Positions 10,657-23,742 of a DNA stretch of 64,000 nt are shown here, piece by piece. The DNA is from Malachius bipustulatus (lineage: Eukaryota > Arthropoda > Insecta > Coleoptera > Melyridae). The stretch lies in contig OU342635.1 of assembly GCA_910589415.1 (NCBI GenBank), positions 4,712,001-4,776,000 of the forward strand, in the 5' to 3' direction. Below the pieces are notes generated by a model. It had not been told where the DNA came from, ran no database searches, and was given only the letters and a program-made list of their open reading frames with translations. The first letter of the stretch is position 1, and the number at the start of each line of letters is the position of its first letter. A program made the translations under genes and the position numbers.

Positions 10657-12169
10657 CTTTTTTTCTGCTGTTTGGTCATCAATATAGCCTCTGTCCTTTG
10701 TATCTTTAAATAATTTGTTATTTATTTTTGTAGTTCTTTAGTTTATAGTATTTTGTCTTTACTAGTTTGTAGTTTTTATTTATTTATTTATATCGTCTCA
10801 TCATTTAGCATTTGTTCAACTTGTATTGATGATGGTAACTGAATTAGTGTAACTTTTGTCAGATTGAACAACAATAAATCAGATTTTTTTGTCAATTTGA
10901 CGAAGGTAAAGGTAATGACTTACTTTGCATTGTTCTATGATGATGTACTTATTTGTAGCGTTGATACAGCCTACCCACTTTTTCAGTGCCCTGTCTTTAT
11001 AGGTATTATGTCCCATACAATATTCACCAACGATGAGCGAATCCAATACACCTACTCGTACCTATCTATGTATTATAATACTTGGAACGTCTTGACAACA
11101 ATAAAAATGGTTTTCTAAGCTCAGTTTTTATAAATTAATCAATGATAAAATTAGAACTTCTATTCTCTCTGGCCTTTTGAATTTTTTCTCAGTACCCACA
11201 AAAAATTAATTATAGTTCTCGTTATATTGGATATAGAATTAGTTTTTGTTTTTATTATATCGCTATGCTTGCGTGCAAGAAGAGATTGAAGTAATTATTT
11301 TGTATTCAGCTGATGTGCTTAATTTGCTTAATCTCCAGGCTGATATTTATGACCGAGCCAAACAATTATCGTAATTTTTCTAATAATGTTTTTTAGAAAG
11401 GGAGCGGTGGAATTCGTCTAAGTGGAATAATTTATTTATTGCGTCAACAATAATAATAAAGCGAGTTTTATGTGCGGAGATCTCGGAAACATGGCTTAAT
11501 CAGTCTATAACAAAATTTCTACAAAATAGCCGGTACAAAAGTCTCCTATTACGCAGCTTTGCATTATAACTACAAAAACAATTTTTTTATGTTTTTTTAT
11601 AGTTAATTGTCCTTTTTGATGAACGTTTTTATTAATTTTTTGTTTAAAAAATTATATTTATCAACAATGAAACAATGAGTATAAAAAATGGTAGGTATAT
11701 TATTAAAGTATAGGATAATGCGTTCATCGCCTTGGTTGCACCTATCTAAACGATTTATAATCGCGTGTCTCAGCTGTCACTTGTTTACGATTTAAGACAT
11801 GGTTTATTTCCGGAGTTGTCTTGAAAACTTTATTTGGTCTTGACCAAATTTATGTTCGACCACACCACCCTGGAGTCCCTCTCCGGAGTTCTCCGGATCT
11901 GTCGATTTAAATTGTTCATCCACAGTAGTTAGTAGTTCTCGGTAGAAACCAAATTTAGTGGACCACTCTGGATATTGGTATACTATACGAGTGATGATTC
12001 ACTTAAAGAGCACTTTAAGTTGGAGTGCTCATCATCTCGGGAGGTCTCATCTCATCATCATCAGGGATCTCGGAAACGGTGAAATAGATGAGAAGTTGGT
12101 TAACAGTGCCAAAAAAGTAGGGCATCTCTCACGGTGACTTTCAGATTTCGAGAAAAATTCACACGTCGT
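10657..12169. other. No gene seen
   Basis: AT-rich interval. The 84-codon frame at 10864-11118 has no recognisable motifs. Nothing else supportable. Confidence 0.5.
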
Positions 12170-13203
12170 GCGGGGTAGTTTCTTTCATAATAATAAGTTG
12201 AACAAACTAATTTCAGCTCAAAATGACGTTTTGTTTGAAAGATACAGGGTGTAAAAAAAAATTTTGGTTATAACTCGTGTAAATTTGAACCGATTTTTGT
12301 GAAACTTGGCATGAACAATGAACAAAACAAAGACCTTTAATTTTGCTATTTCAGCCATTAATTTGGCTATTTTACTATTTAATTTTTCAGGTTTGGTAGA
12401 CGTCTTCCAGTGGCATAGATATTCAGGATTGGCGCCACTCTTCCCTCCCTATCTTTTACGCCACTGACTTTATTGCAATTATAAAACCGTTGTTCAATTG
12501 CCCATACATTTTAGAACAAAAAGTATTTTTGTTTATTTTTCATACGGACCTTTTTTGAGATATTTGAAGTTTCCTCATCGACAATGTTATTATTCGAATA
12601 TTAAGGATTTTTGCCTCTTTACTCTCCCTATCTTTTACGCCACGGATTTTATTGAAAACGCCAAACCTTATTCGATAGCACATGTATTTTATAACAAAAA
12701 TGTACTCTTGATTTTTTTTTGATACAACGGACCATTTTTGAGATATTTGAACTTTCCTCAGGCAATGTCACTAATCATTATTAAGAAAAATCAATTATTT
12801 TCAATGTACTTAAATGACCCAGCATTGCCTGAGGAAACTTCAAACTCAAAAACAGTACACCGTGTGAAAAAAAAACTAAGGAATCCTTTTTGCTCTAAAA
12901 TACATTTTGTATTTGAAATAACGTCAGTGGCGTAAAATCTAGGGAGGGAAAAGTGGCGCCAACTCTGAATATCTACGCTACTGGAAGACATCTACAAAAA
13001 CTGCAATAGCCAAATTGAAGAGCCTTGTTTGCTTATTGTTAATGCCAAGTTTCATCAAAATCGGTTTAAATTTACACGAGTTATAATAAATTATTATAAT
13101 ACCCAAAAAGTGATTTTTTTTTAAACTTGACACCCTGTATCTTTAAAAAACGAAACGTCAAATTAAACTGAAATTTATTTTTTCAACTGAACTGCCCCTT
13201 TAA
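12170..13203. mobile_element. Foldback (MITE-like) element, ~1.03 kb, nested inverted repeats
   Basis: The outer left arm contains GATACAGGGTGTAAAA, then TAACTCGTGTAAATTTGAACC and AAACTTGGCATGAACAA. The outer right arm carries the reverse complements: TTGTTAATGCCAAGTTTCA, GGTTTAAATTTACACGAGTTA and GACACCCTGTATCTTT. Inner arms (about 12390-12620 and 12790-13000) also pair, sharing GTGGCGCCA, CGCCACTGAC and the TGAGGAAACTT region. Non-coding. Confidence 0.85.
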
Positions 13204-14865
13204 TTTGTCTCTATAGGTATCTCTGACACCCCATGTATTCTTTTGTTGAACAGCAATCTGAATCGTGGTACGTTACCATAGTAACAAATCCTTCAGCTGA
13301 TGACGTCATCGTATAGTTTTTCTATTATTTTTCTAGGCTCAAGTACAAGATTTCTGGTGGGGCTGGTGGTTTTGTTTTTCTTATGACATATTATGCCATT
13401 CGGTCTAAAAAAAAGTCGAGGAAACCAAAAATTTGTCGCAAAATTAAAAAAACAACATCGAAAAGTATTTTGGAAATAAAAGTTTTTTTTTTTTACTTAA
13501 TGACCTCAATTAGTATGACATTAAATTATTGTTTATCTTATTATTGTGTTTTAATTAGGTACATTCGGGCGGGGGAAAATGTTGTTTTTTCCTCGTTTGA
13601 AAAAAAAAACTCATTGTGATAAATGAAAGTTTGTTTGAGGTGTGGTTGATTGAAAAGTTTAATTTATGCATTTTTGAAATTTGGATAGGGAATTGAATTT
13701 GGGGTGTGTTATTAAAAATGGTGAATTTTTACTGTTTATTTGATTCGAGCAGCTGCGCGCAGAGATTTTAGTGCGATTTTGTTTAGTTAATGGTAAATAA
13801 ATATGTATTGCAAAAGTCGGACAGACAATAATAATAACTTTAGAAACGGTAATGATATTTAATAACATTGTTTTTGTAACCGCTATATGAGTCATCGACC
13901 ATCTGACGCACCGCAGACTAGAGCTTGGATCCGCCGAGTTTTCTGCTTGCCGGTATATCGTATATTCCACGTTGCCAGATTTATCGAAGGAAAAGCGTTT
14001 GGATTTCATCAATAAAGGATACTTTTTATAAACTAAAGATTCCATACCTTTTTTTTTGTTAATTAATGTAGAAATATTTTGTTCCTTAACGATTTTTGAA
14101 AAGTCCCTTGGTTCCGTAGATAAAAGGTGATCAAGTTTTTTGAAAAAGAAAAAAAAAACAATTTCGGCCTTTAAAAATAATAATGTAGCTAAAATAATAA
14201 TGCGCGCGCACTACTTACATTTCGGGATAACTGTTATTTACAACAAAAAATGTTCAAAACGGGTTTTTACAGCCAAACTTCAATGTAATTTTTACTGATT
14301 TTATTTTCCATGTCTTCTGATAATTTTGTTAAGAAAAATGGGAATTTTTTCTAATCTCTATACCCAGTGTAGTGCACTTTAATGTTAATAATACAAAATA
14401 GTTTTTTTCGATAAACGTGCTGACCCTGTATCTACAAAACAAAGCCGTTTTTCAAAAATAATTGGAGAAAAAATATTCCTAGAATAATCCAGGGAGCAAC
14501 CCCTAGAATTTTTGCCATATTGTTTACCAAACACCCTGTATATTTAAAGTCTGAAGTCAAAAACGTAGACACGGGCTGTCATATATATAATGCCTGGGCT
14601 GTCACTCGCATTATATAATTTATATATGCCCTTTTGTATCCCGCTTCCGTTTTGCTAGTCTGTCTTAGTGATATGTAGTTATATCACGATCACATCTATA
14701 AAAATTTAGTAAAACAGCTTTTTCGAAAAATTACTGCTGAACATTTCCCACTTCTTATTGCTTCGTATGAAACAACGAATTTAGCAAAATCCGTGTCTGA
14801 AACGTGCTATTTTGCATGAAGTAGATTACAGGGTGTGTCTGTTAAATTTGGACAATGATTTTAGA
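13204..14865. other. No gene seen; scattered ACCCTGTAT motifs
   Basis: The 128-codon minus-strand frame at 13659-14045 shows no family features. ACCCTGTAT-type motifs at about 14404 and 14526 suggest further degraded MITE ends. A TATATAA-rich short palindrome lies near 14580-14630. Confidence 0.5.
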
Positions 14866-15258
14866 TTTCGTCAAAACGAAACTTTTTTTTACAAGATTTT
14901 TTGGATTTGGACCCTCGTTGCTGGTTTTTTCATCTTGCTCCATCATGTTTATTTTGCACACGGACGAAAACTAGTTTTGGAAACTTCTTATCTTCAGTTA
15001 CACAGCTTTCAAGTCAAGTTTCTATCTCTATGGATTCAACATGGAGGCATGCCTAAAAAAATGTTCGGTAGTTGTGCTGCTTTAAATGTTTCGTCATGCA
15101 CTCTTTGGCAGTCGTCATTTTTTCCAAGACAAGCTTTCTTTTGAGTGAAAATGCCGGAACTATGTAGAGCTAAAAAAACTAAAAACCTCAAGTCGGTAAT
15201 AGTTCAGCAACGAGGGTCCCAATGCAAAAACTTCGAAAAAACTGTTTCGTCTTGATGG
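14866..15258. mobile_element. Foldback element, ~390 bp
   Basis: The arms share a near-identical block, GGACCCTCGTTGCTG on the left (about 14920) and its complement CAGCAACGAGGGTCC on the right (about 15206-15220). Flanking T-rich and CGAAAC blocks also pair. The 110-codon frame across the left arm is chance. Confidence 0.75.
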
Positions 15259-15661
15259 GATTTACATGTCCTTTACGATTATTTAGGTCTAGTCCATAAA
15301 TCCTGGATAAAAACGATTAAATTTTGAGTTTGATTGAAATTCTATGGGGAGTTCTTCAGTTATTTTTCAAGGTTTTCTTCTTGTTGAAATTCGATCTTCA
15401 GTGGACTTTTTTCTTTTCGGAATCACTTTTTTCAAAAATTTGCTCTTTATTAATGTTGAAATTTTACTTCTTTAAGTGGTAATAGGTAATTATCACCGGT
15501 AGTGAGACGTCAAAGAAGTTTTCAGAATACTATAAGACTTTCGAATATAATAATTCTTCTTTTGTTGAAGATTTGCCGTAGTTCTATTGAAAGTTCAACC
15601 AAGTTCAGTTGCAAGAATACCAGCTCAACATTTTTTGAAAAATGAAAGTGGCGCGCTCCTA
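15259..15661. other. No gene seen
   Basis: Non-coding interval between two foldback elements. Confidence 0.5.
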
Positions 15662-16375
15662 AATTTAACCTGATTTTGATTGAGAACAAAAATAACTTTC
15701 CATATTCCCAAGGAATTTCAATTTTGTTGTTTCATGTCAGCAGAGACAAAAAAAAAACTAAAAACGATTTTCTAGGGTGATATTATAGGAAGGCGTGCAA
15801 AATCACCCCGCGTGTGTCTTTTTTTTCTCGTGTCAGCTTCCTCCTTTTTTCTGCTTCCCATGATCTTAATAACCCAAAAAACAGCAAAAAAATCGACAGT
15901 TTAAAAATACCCCAATTTTACAGATAAATTTTTCCTGTAAGTTTTGATGAGACAATTTTGAAGTTTGGTGTTTCACCTCGAGGCTGTTTTGGTTCAACAC
16001 ATGTATTAACAGGTTGATCTAAAAAAATCAACTGTTTGCTCTTGAAGTGATTTTTTCCCTGGCTAACCGATTTTGGAAACAGTTATTTTTTGAGATCAAG
16101 CTGTTGAACCAACAGGAGTTGAACCATAGCAGTCTCTAGGTGAGACATCAATAAGAGACAAAAAATTGTTCATCAAAACCAAAACTTACAAGAAAAATTT
16201 ATTAGTAAAATTGGGGTAAGTATTTTTAAACTGTCAATTTTTTTGTTTTTTTTTTTGGGTTATTAAGATCCTGGGAGGCAGAAAAATGAAGGGTAGAAAG
16301 CTGACATGAGAAAACAAAATCGAAATCCCTTGGGAATATTGAAGATTATCCCCAATCAAAATCAGGTAAAATTTT
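15662..16375. mobile_element. Foldback element, ~710 bp with ~350-bp arms
   Basis: The left arm begins with an ACCTGATTTTGATTG block and runs through CCCAAGGAATTTC, GATCTTAATAACCC and CAGTTTAAAAATACCCC. The right arm holds the complements in reverse order and ends with CAATCAAAATCAGGT. The centre is near 16060. No coding sequence. Confidence 0.85.
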
Positions 16376-16439
16376 TCGTTGCGACATTTTAATTTTTTCA
16401 TTTCATTAAAACGGTGTAAGAATAAGCATTTAATTTTTT

Positions 16440-16935
16440 TTTCAATATTCTGCGTATACGGGATGTAAAAAAATTAATAGGTTTTTTATTATTATCTCAA
16501 AAATAAATTTGGCAGTGTTATTTAAAATAATAAGGAGCTCCTTTAGCCCTATAGATTCTCATCAGTATAATTGCAAAGAAAAATGTACGCCACTGACTTG
16601 TTTAGAAATTTTATATTTTTTCCAGATTAAGCAGCTAAAAATGCAACTTTTTGGTTTCTTGAATTTTTTGTATCCTTCGTTTTCGGGGAAAAAAATAAAA
16701 GCCGCTTCAAGTTTGTCTAAAAATTGATGAAATGAATCCATTAAAATTGAAATAAATTTTTTCACTTTTTTTTCGAAAACGAATCAAGATACGGAAAAAT
16801 ATCAAGAGATATAAAAGTTGTACTTTTAATTGCTGAATCTGAAAAAACATCAAAATTTAATAAAAGTCAGTGGGGTACATTTTTCTTTGCAATAATATTG
16901 TTGTAACACCCTGCATCTCTAAAACGAAGCATTCT
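16440..16935. mobile_element. Foldback element, ~0.5 kb, ACACCCTGCAT right end
   Basis: TTGCAAAGAAAAATGTACGCCACTGACTT on the left pairs with AAGTCAGTGGGGTACATTTTTCTTTGCAA on the right. The right end carries AACACCCTGCATCTC and the left end GGGATGTAAAA. It appears related to the family at 12170-13203 through the GCCACTGAC motif. Confidence 0.7.
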
Positions 16936-19099
16936 TGGACTGTTTTGATCCCCCCCTCCTACAACACCTACAAGTTTTTCGTTATATTTAATATTTATGA
17001 TACACCCTGATACTGCCCTGGAAATTTCTCAGGCCCAAATGATGTTATGATGTCGCGATATTTCATTACATATGGCAACGGTGTTACGATCACCGCACCA
17101 GCCGACTTGTTCATTATATTTCGTTATTACGGTCTGTGCTGTTCTGTGATAAGTCTCTGGAAATTTATAGTTGCGGTTTTCTGATCTTGAGTTTTATCGT
17201 TGAAAGTCAAGTTTCTTGAAAAATAAGTGCCAGGTATTAAGTAAAAGTTAACTTTTTGGTGATAAAAAAAGTGTTTAATTTTTTACGCTCCGGTTTGGTG
17301 ACTTGGTGGAGATCTTCGAGTTTTTTTATTTAATTGGTAAATATTTTTGCCTGTGTCAAGTTAATTAACCAGGTAGGTAAATCATGTCAATTTGTCAATT
17401 CTTCCAGTTCCAATTCGAAAGTTTTGGCAGTAGAACTCAGGTTTCCCAAGTATATTAAACTTTGAGCTTTGCTATAAAGCTTCTGGATATTTTATTCAAT
17501 TTGCGGAAGGTTCAAAGTACTTGGAACATTATTTGAATTTCAAAAAGAAATAATTGGCACCGGGTTTTTTCTATCAAAGCTTTGAATTTATTCAGAGAGT
17601 TTTGTTAGTCATTGACCCAGACGCTTTTCAGTACACATTTCAGGATTTCCAATGGTTTATATCGGGAATTGAATACCGGCACCTACGCTCTCTGCAGAAT
17701 TATTGCAATTTTAATTTTGTGTCGGAATGTTTTTCGGACAGTAAAATAAACACCGACCTCGACACCGGCTAAACTAAACAAAGTTGTCTAAAAATAAATC
17801 GCCCTAACAAGCACCAAGCACCTACCTACTAAAAATGTACTGAAATGACACATGACTATTCAAACGATGGTGACGAATAAATTGAGACTTCTAATTTTCC
17901 AGCAGCGTTAATCATTCACTGCAATAATAATTATTATGGCAGTGCCAAAAAGTTATTATTTTTCTATGTTCTTAGAACTGGATAGGATTAATTACACTAA
18001 CACTAATAAAAAAGCTTCTTGAAGAATCTTTTTCGACGTTACCAAGAAATCTAATTTGGTTACATTTTGATAATAATGATGGCATTGTAAAAGATGTTAA
18101 TAGAATAATCACGTTTTTCATTTCCCATGGTGATGTCACCCATGAAACGTCGTTGACTTCTGCTTTCTGTTAGTTGCCTTTAATAATGATTATAATTTTA
18201 ATATGCGAGATGGTTACTACTGTTCTGTCACATGAACCAACTCCTTTTTTGGTTTTCATGTAACTATTATGCGCGTACCCCTTTATTGTTTTTTTTTAAT
18301 CTCTTCAGCGGTATTATTGCAATATTGCATGTGTGTAATAATGATGCATTTTAGTATTTAATAACAGTGTACCTGTATCTAGTTGTGTCAATGTGTTAGT
18401 TTAAAACGTTTCTTCCGGAGTAATAATTATTGAACCAAGGATATTTTCATCCATCATGCTGATGGGAAAGTCTCATTCTTGCATTGCATTGCATTGTTAT
18501 CAAAGTACTCTAATTATATAGGAATTAGGAAGAGACATGACGAATTTTACCATGAAGGAGTTTTTGCTGAAGAGTGAAGACTTAATAGCACGTTTTTAGC
18601 AGCTTGGCAAGGTTTAGTTTCAGCTTTCAGTAATAAAATTAACGGATTGATTAATTTGTCTATATTTTACAACATTACTGCCTCTTAGGCTAAGCATAAA
18701 GGATTATCAGAGTTGTCTCAAGGTGTTTTTTCTCTCCCCCCACCCCCATGTTTTTTTGGGTCTCTGAACACGAACGTAATTCTGCTGGCAAAAGTGGCCC
18801 GGAACTGGGTATATGGATATAGCAGAGGGGCCACTCGCAGTCAGGCATACCATATGCACTACGAGACGGTATGGGTGTCTAATAGGAGTGTCACGGATCA
18901 GTGATAGTCTATGGAAATTGGTAACCAGGGAGATGTTTGCTTCACTATAATAATAATTGTAATAACTACCATTGAGATGGTTCATTATATTGACGACTTT
19001 TCCTTGCCCTTCTCGAATGGCTCATTAGTTTGAGACCGGCCTAAATAAAGAGACGTGATGCAAAGAAATCGTTCTCCTTGGCACGTTTTTACCCCCCCC
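16936..19099. other. No gene seen
   Basis: Contains a short GCATTGCATTGCATTG run near 18481-18495 and several TACCTAC motifs. A slightly more complex stretch at 17040-17290 could in principle hold untranslated exon sequence, but nothing in the sequence proves it. Confidence 0.5.
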
Positions 19100-20720
19100 C
19101 CCCCTCCCTCACCCTCATGTACCGGGATTTTTTTTTCGTCACTCACTGATAAAATTTTGGCAGTTTTCAGTTTTTGTCATCCTATGTCTCAGAAAGGCAG
19201 CGTTTTGGACAAGCCCGCTCACTACAAAATTTCCCATTTTTCGTATAAATAAAGTTTTTTTGGAAGGCCAACCGTTCCGCCGCTAGAGCGTGCCAAAAAA
19301 AAAACATTCCGGACCCGAGGATACCTTACGTGAATAACGAATGAAGACAAACCAATGAAATGTAGTGGTTATTACTAAATTGACTATGTTTATGTTCAGT
19401 TTATTGTAATAGTCAGTGGTATAATATACAGGGTCTTTTATTGAGGTAGGTAAGCGACAATGTCTTGGGAGTTATTGGTCATAGCACCTCACAGACCAAA
19501 TTGTTTGGACATGAGTGACCACGGGAAAATACAAAAAAAATATATTTTGAAGATCTTTTCACATGGTTAGATCAAGATCTTTTCACAATCTGTCTCGATT
19601 GTCAAGTTTTTGCTCGACCCTGCACAGTTGATGCAGGGATTGGTGCAATCGAGACCTGCTTTTCTGCTGCCACATTTTTTTGCGGACATCTTGACTCTGT
19701 CCGTGACACATCTGCATGCAACCAGAGACAGCAGTTCGGGAGTAGCTGGGGCTTGTAGAGAGGTGATCGGTTCCAGGCAATTTTTGCTCGTTTTCAACCC
19801 CGATATTCTCAATTTTTCCCAACCTGGTCAAGTTACCTGGTGATGATAGACCCTAAAACTGTGCTATTGGCTGCAGCAGACACTTTGACCAGGACTCTCC
19901 CCTGCTTTCTGGAGTTGCCTCAGAATTTTTGAATATACTTACAACATCGGCAAGGTGGTTTTTTGGGTTTTATGTAAGGTGGTAAAGTCGTATCACACCC
20001 ACTCATTGATGCATGAAAAAACTTGATGTGTTCTTCAATAGTTTCGCTCTGCAGAGAGTGCACAGGAGAGTTGGTGGTTGAAGAAACGTTTCCTGTTTCG
20101 CGTTTTAGGTAGGAAGAATTCTCGTTGGAAAAAAACTAGTGAGGATGACCAATAAGTCTATGTCCTCTCCAACCACCACCACAGTCAAAGTACGGTGAAC
20201 CAGAGACAGGGATTCACAATGATTCGCTCACAGTGATGGTGTCGGCATCTTCTGTGGCCTGTCTCCATGTTTGACCTCTTTCACCGTTCGGCACTTTTTG
20301 ATCCACTTTTACTTCCGTATCTTCCGTATCGAAGACAACTATTGTAGGCCATTGATATCAATGACGTAGTAACATACGTGTTGTATATTACAGCAGATTT
20401 GGTTCCTTCTCTTAAACCATTTTTAGATAAGGAGAAGAAACACGAACCCAGATCGTAAGACGATCACCGTAAGGGCGATTTCGGGAAAACGGCGAATTTC
20501 ACGGGAAATAGGAAAATGGTTTTTTTTGGTGCGCTCTAACGGCGGAACGGTTAGTCTTCCAAAATAACGTTGTGCATGAGAAATGTAGTAATTTTTGTCT
20601 ACTTTAAATTTTGTATGGATTGGGCGTCGAAAAACGCTGCCTCTCTGAGATACCGGGCAAAAACTGGAAAAGTGCAAAAATTTAGGAAAAAAGGGGCAAA
20701 AACAGTTCCGGGTCAAATTT
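19100..20720. mobile_element. 1.6-kb inverted-repeat transposon remnant
   Basis: Left (about 19130-19310) and right (about 20515-20700) segments are inverted copies. They share AACCGTTCCGCCG / CGGCGGAACGGTT, the AAAGGCAGCGTTTT / AAAACGCTGCCT block and the preceding CCGGGA region. Between them lies a decayed minus-strand ORF (19567-20340). The arrangement, ORF between ~180-bp inverted repeats, is that of a DNA transposon or of a foldback that captured one. Confidence 0.72.
19567..20340 (-). pseudogene. Decayed transposon-associated ORF with GCDTT motif and Cys-rich tail
   Basis: On the minus strand a segment near 20030-19980 encodes IEEHIKFFHASMSGCDTT, resembling the HA-x-SGCDTTSA motif of a family of uncharacterised transposon-linked proteins in arthropods. 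Further on, about 19760-19610, lies APATPELLSLVACRC, then KKCGSRKAGLDCTNPCINC, matching the Cys-rich tail (C-C-RKAGL-C-x2-C-x2-C) that ends the same proteins. Several stops and frameshifts separate the blocks, so it is a pseudogene. The molecular function of the family is unknown to me. The identification rests on motif recall. Confidence 0.65.
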
Positions 20721-21839
20721 TTGCCTGCAAACTTTTACATTCATGTTTAGGGGTTGAATGTTCATGTTTAAAACTATATCAAAACTTTCCTCTGAACACT
20801 GTCTGTCTATAGGCCTATTTAGCCTCTTTCCGAAATGTAAATAGTTTTCGCTGTGAAACGCTTTCAAAAAATCAAAAAAAAATTTTTATGTTAAACTAAA
20901 ACAAGATATTATTAAAGGTAAATCCGAGGATAAATCATAACCATATTCTCGATGGCCTTGCATAGTCAGGGGCACTGAAGAGAATTATTTATCTTCACCC
21001 GAGAAGTTTTATATTATGCTTTTCGTATGGGAAAAGGAATGGAGTAACGAAGAAGTTTGTGCGCTGTTTGAAAGAATATAACAATGAAGATAACAAAAAG
21101 AAAGACCTGATAATGACAAAGGACCTGAGACCTGATACTTGATAGGAAAAAGAAGAAAATTGCTAGATCATTTAGGTACTTGATGGAATTTGAACCAACC
21201 GTGTCTGGGTATGGACAACGAGCATTTTTCTACATAGAAATTTTGAGCCAAACACTAACGAAATAGAAACAAACGTAAATCTCCGTTTTGAAGTTCTTCC
21301 AATGATTGCTACTACCCCACTCTTCGTTTTCATCTTTCTTCCAAGAAACCTCAGTATACCTCAGGGTGATTCTTATAACCTGAAATATTCATATTTCGAA
21401 AAGTGAGCATCTGCGGAAAAATGTTTTTTACAAAAGTGGTTTTGTTCAGAAGGGGACATCGTTTGAACATGCACCCCTCACCATTTGTGAGGGAATGCGG
21501 GTAATTTTGAAATTTTAAATAACAACCCCTATTTTTTATTGCGAATTCGTATTCAGCGAAAAAACTGATTAGATTATAGGTGGCGCTGTAATCGAGAAAG
21601 TTTGATTTTATCCATTTCTCCCAATATCACGAAAAGTGCACTCTGTGGGAAAATGTTTTTCCCCCGTATAAAAGTGGTTTTGTTCGGTGGGGGAATCAGT
21701 AGCAAAATTTTCAAAGTCCTACTCAAGAATTAATTTTTCGTCAAAATTCTATTTTTTCGAAGGATTTGCCAATTTTGGTCAGAAAGCAATAAAATCTGGT
21801 GCCTGGGAATTCGTTTGTGTTACCATCCGAAGGCGTGAC
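20721..21839. other. No gene seen
   Basis: Non-coding. At about 21390-21690 a repeated AGAAAGT / GAAAAATGTTTTT unit (GTGGTTTTGTTC at about 21440 and 21670) suggests a degenerate tandem repeat of roughly 230 bp. Confidence 0.5.
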
Positions 21840-22400
21840 CTGAAAAAGTGACGCAAGAAGCATGTCAAGGAATCGTTCTGAAAAAATCGACAATTCCAAA
21901 AGCTTCACCCGGAAAATTATATTTCTCCTGTATCTCGAAAATGGGAATAGCTACAGAAGTGTCGCTTCCGGTTCTGAACTTCTCGCACTCTCTATCGTCT
22001 GACGGGGGATTTTTTATTAAAATCGAAGAAAAAAAATTTCGAAAAATTTGCAAAGTTTGAAATATTTATGAAATATCGATGTCATCAGAATGGGACGTAA
22101 TTTTGTGTGAGTACTGCCAATTCTTGCAATACGAGTCGGTTAAACAATCCAATTGGACCGTAAAGGCCTCGATTTTCTCAGAAAACGAGAACAAAAATTT
22201 TGCAAAGCTAAAAAATCAATTTTCAATTTTGAACGCTCAAATCTCGGGAACGCATGATCGCAGGACAAAACGGTTTTCAGTTTCTGATTTGTCATTGTTT
22301 ATAGAACAGTAGTACGTATTCCAGTAAATTTTCAAAGCTCTACCAAAGAAATAATTTTTCGTCCAAATTCGATTTTTTCGACAGATCGTGCCATATTAAT
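21840..22400. repeat. Copy of a ~476-bp repeat also found at 31.7-32.9 kb
   Basis: Shares AAGCTTCACCCGGAAAA, CTCCTGTATCTCGAAAA, CGAGTCGGTTAAACAATCCA and GGACCGTAAAG with the array at 31740-32880, in the same order and orientation. Non-coding. Confidence 0.8.
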
Positions 22401-23660
22401 TATTATAGATATTGTAGGACCGCTGCTAATTTACTTTATAATATGGAAATGATAGCTAGATAGGCATACCTATATCATGTGTGAGAAAGTGCTTGTGGTG
22501 ATATTTAAGAAGTCGATCGGTCGAAAAATATTTTCAACTGCAGCGGAATCTCTAAGAATAACTTCTTGAAAGAAAAGTTACTGCAGTCGTTAAATTACTC
22601 GTCTGGCACCAGGAATGCGCGATGCCGATCCGGAAAAGAGACGCGTGAAGTCGTTATACATTTCATTTTTTATTAATTTAATCTATTAAAACTTTAATAT
22701 CACATTATTAAATGTAATAAAACATAAATTAAAACAAAAAATTCGCAGTAATAATTTACCGTCAAGAAATTAACACACACCCTGTCTAGACCGGAAAATG
22801 GCAAGTAAAAAGGGTGGGTCTGCCGCAGTCAGGTGTGTCCAGACATAACGAAAATCAGTTTTGTATGAAGATCGGGTTAAAAGAGGTCGGTTTCATATTA
22901 AGTCATACATAACTACATATTATGTACTATAAGTTATAAAGATAAGTAATCTAGTATTACTTAAGCTATATATAAATTGATCAAAATCCTATAAATGTAA
23001 AGTAAATTTTGATAAAAAACAATTTAATAACGTTCTCGGTTAAGTAGGTGAGTAATTTGTTCAAATTAAAAAACAGTATCATCCCACATCATAAATTAAA
23101 CTACCTCAGTTGAAGGCGTGTCTGTAACAGGATAAGTTTTCGGCGCACCCTGCGATCTCATAAGGGAGTGTCAAATTAATTAAACAAAACGCTACTAATG
23201 AGAACGCCACCTTCGATCGTGCAAATTTTATAAAACAATGGGAAGTTCCGGTTCCGCAGAGGAACGAGGTATGAGTTTCTGCAAAAGAATAAGATTTCTG
23301 TCGGGACGTCGAGAAATTCACCTCTTTCTTCCTCTATTTATAAGCAGCAAAAATGAGTTGATACTGATTATAATAGTTTTCAAGGCTCGCTATAATAATG
23401 ATTACCAATAATTGTTTATTTTATTCTCTTTCCGGTGACATCATTATGTTTATGAGACATTATTAAAGTCATCCATATTATATTTATTTTATGTACATGT
23501 TTATTGAATACATATAATAATATGAAGATCATAAACGTAGAGATTTGTTTTAAGTTCGTAGCTTCGAGAATTGGCTCATTTATGCACAGACTTCTTTTTT
23601 TAAATCGGTAACTTCGGTCTGAAAGAACACGCGTTAAATAGACGAGCACGACACCCATGA
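22401..23660. other. No gene seen
   Basis: AT-rich. GCGCGATGCCGATCCGG near 22617-22633 stands out in base composition but cannot be assigned. Confidence 0.5.
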
Positions 23661-23662
23661 AG

Positions 23663-23742
23663 AGACTGGGATTTGAACCCACATTGTGGCAGTCTAAACG
23701 GATTAATAGTCTTCACTCTAACCCGCTGAGATACCGCTCTAT
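23663..23742 (-). repeat. tRNA-like sequence, probable SINE head or tRNA pseudogene
   Basis: The minus strand shows a pol III internal promoter: a near-consensus A box (TATCTCAGCGGG, 23733-23722), a D-arm-like CTC-loop-GAG, and a perfect B box (GGTTCAAATCC, 23679-23669) about 50 bases downstream. The T stem has one mismatch, the acceptor stem pairs poorly and no clean anticodon stem forms. A functional tRNA is therefore unlikely, and a tRNA-derived SINE or decayed tRNA fits best. Confidence 0.6.

Noticed and set aside
13659..14045. 128-codon minus-strand open frame
   Set aside because: No recognisable motif or coding context. Neighbouring DNA is non-coding repeat.
14812..15144. 110-codon plus-strand open frame with hydrophobic stretch
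   Set aside because: It spans the left arm of a foldback element; the apparent membrane segment is T-rich repeat sequence.
23663..23742. Functional tRNA gene
   Set aside because: Acceptor stem pairs poorly and no proper anticodon stem forms, so kept only as tRNA-like/SINE.
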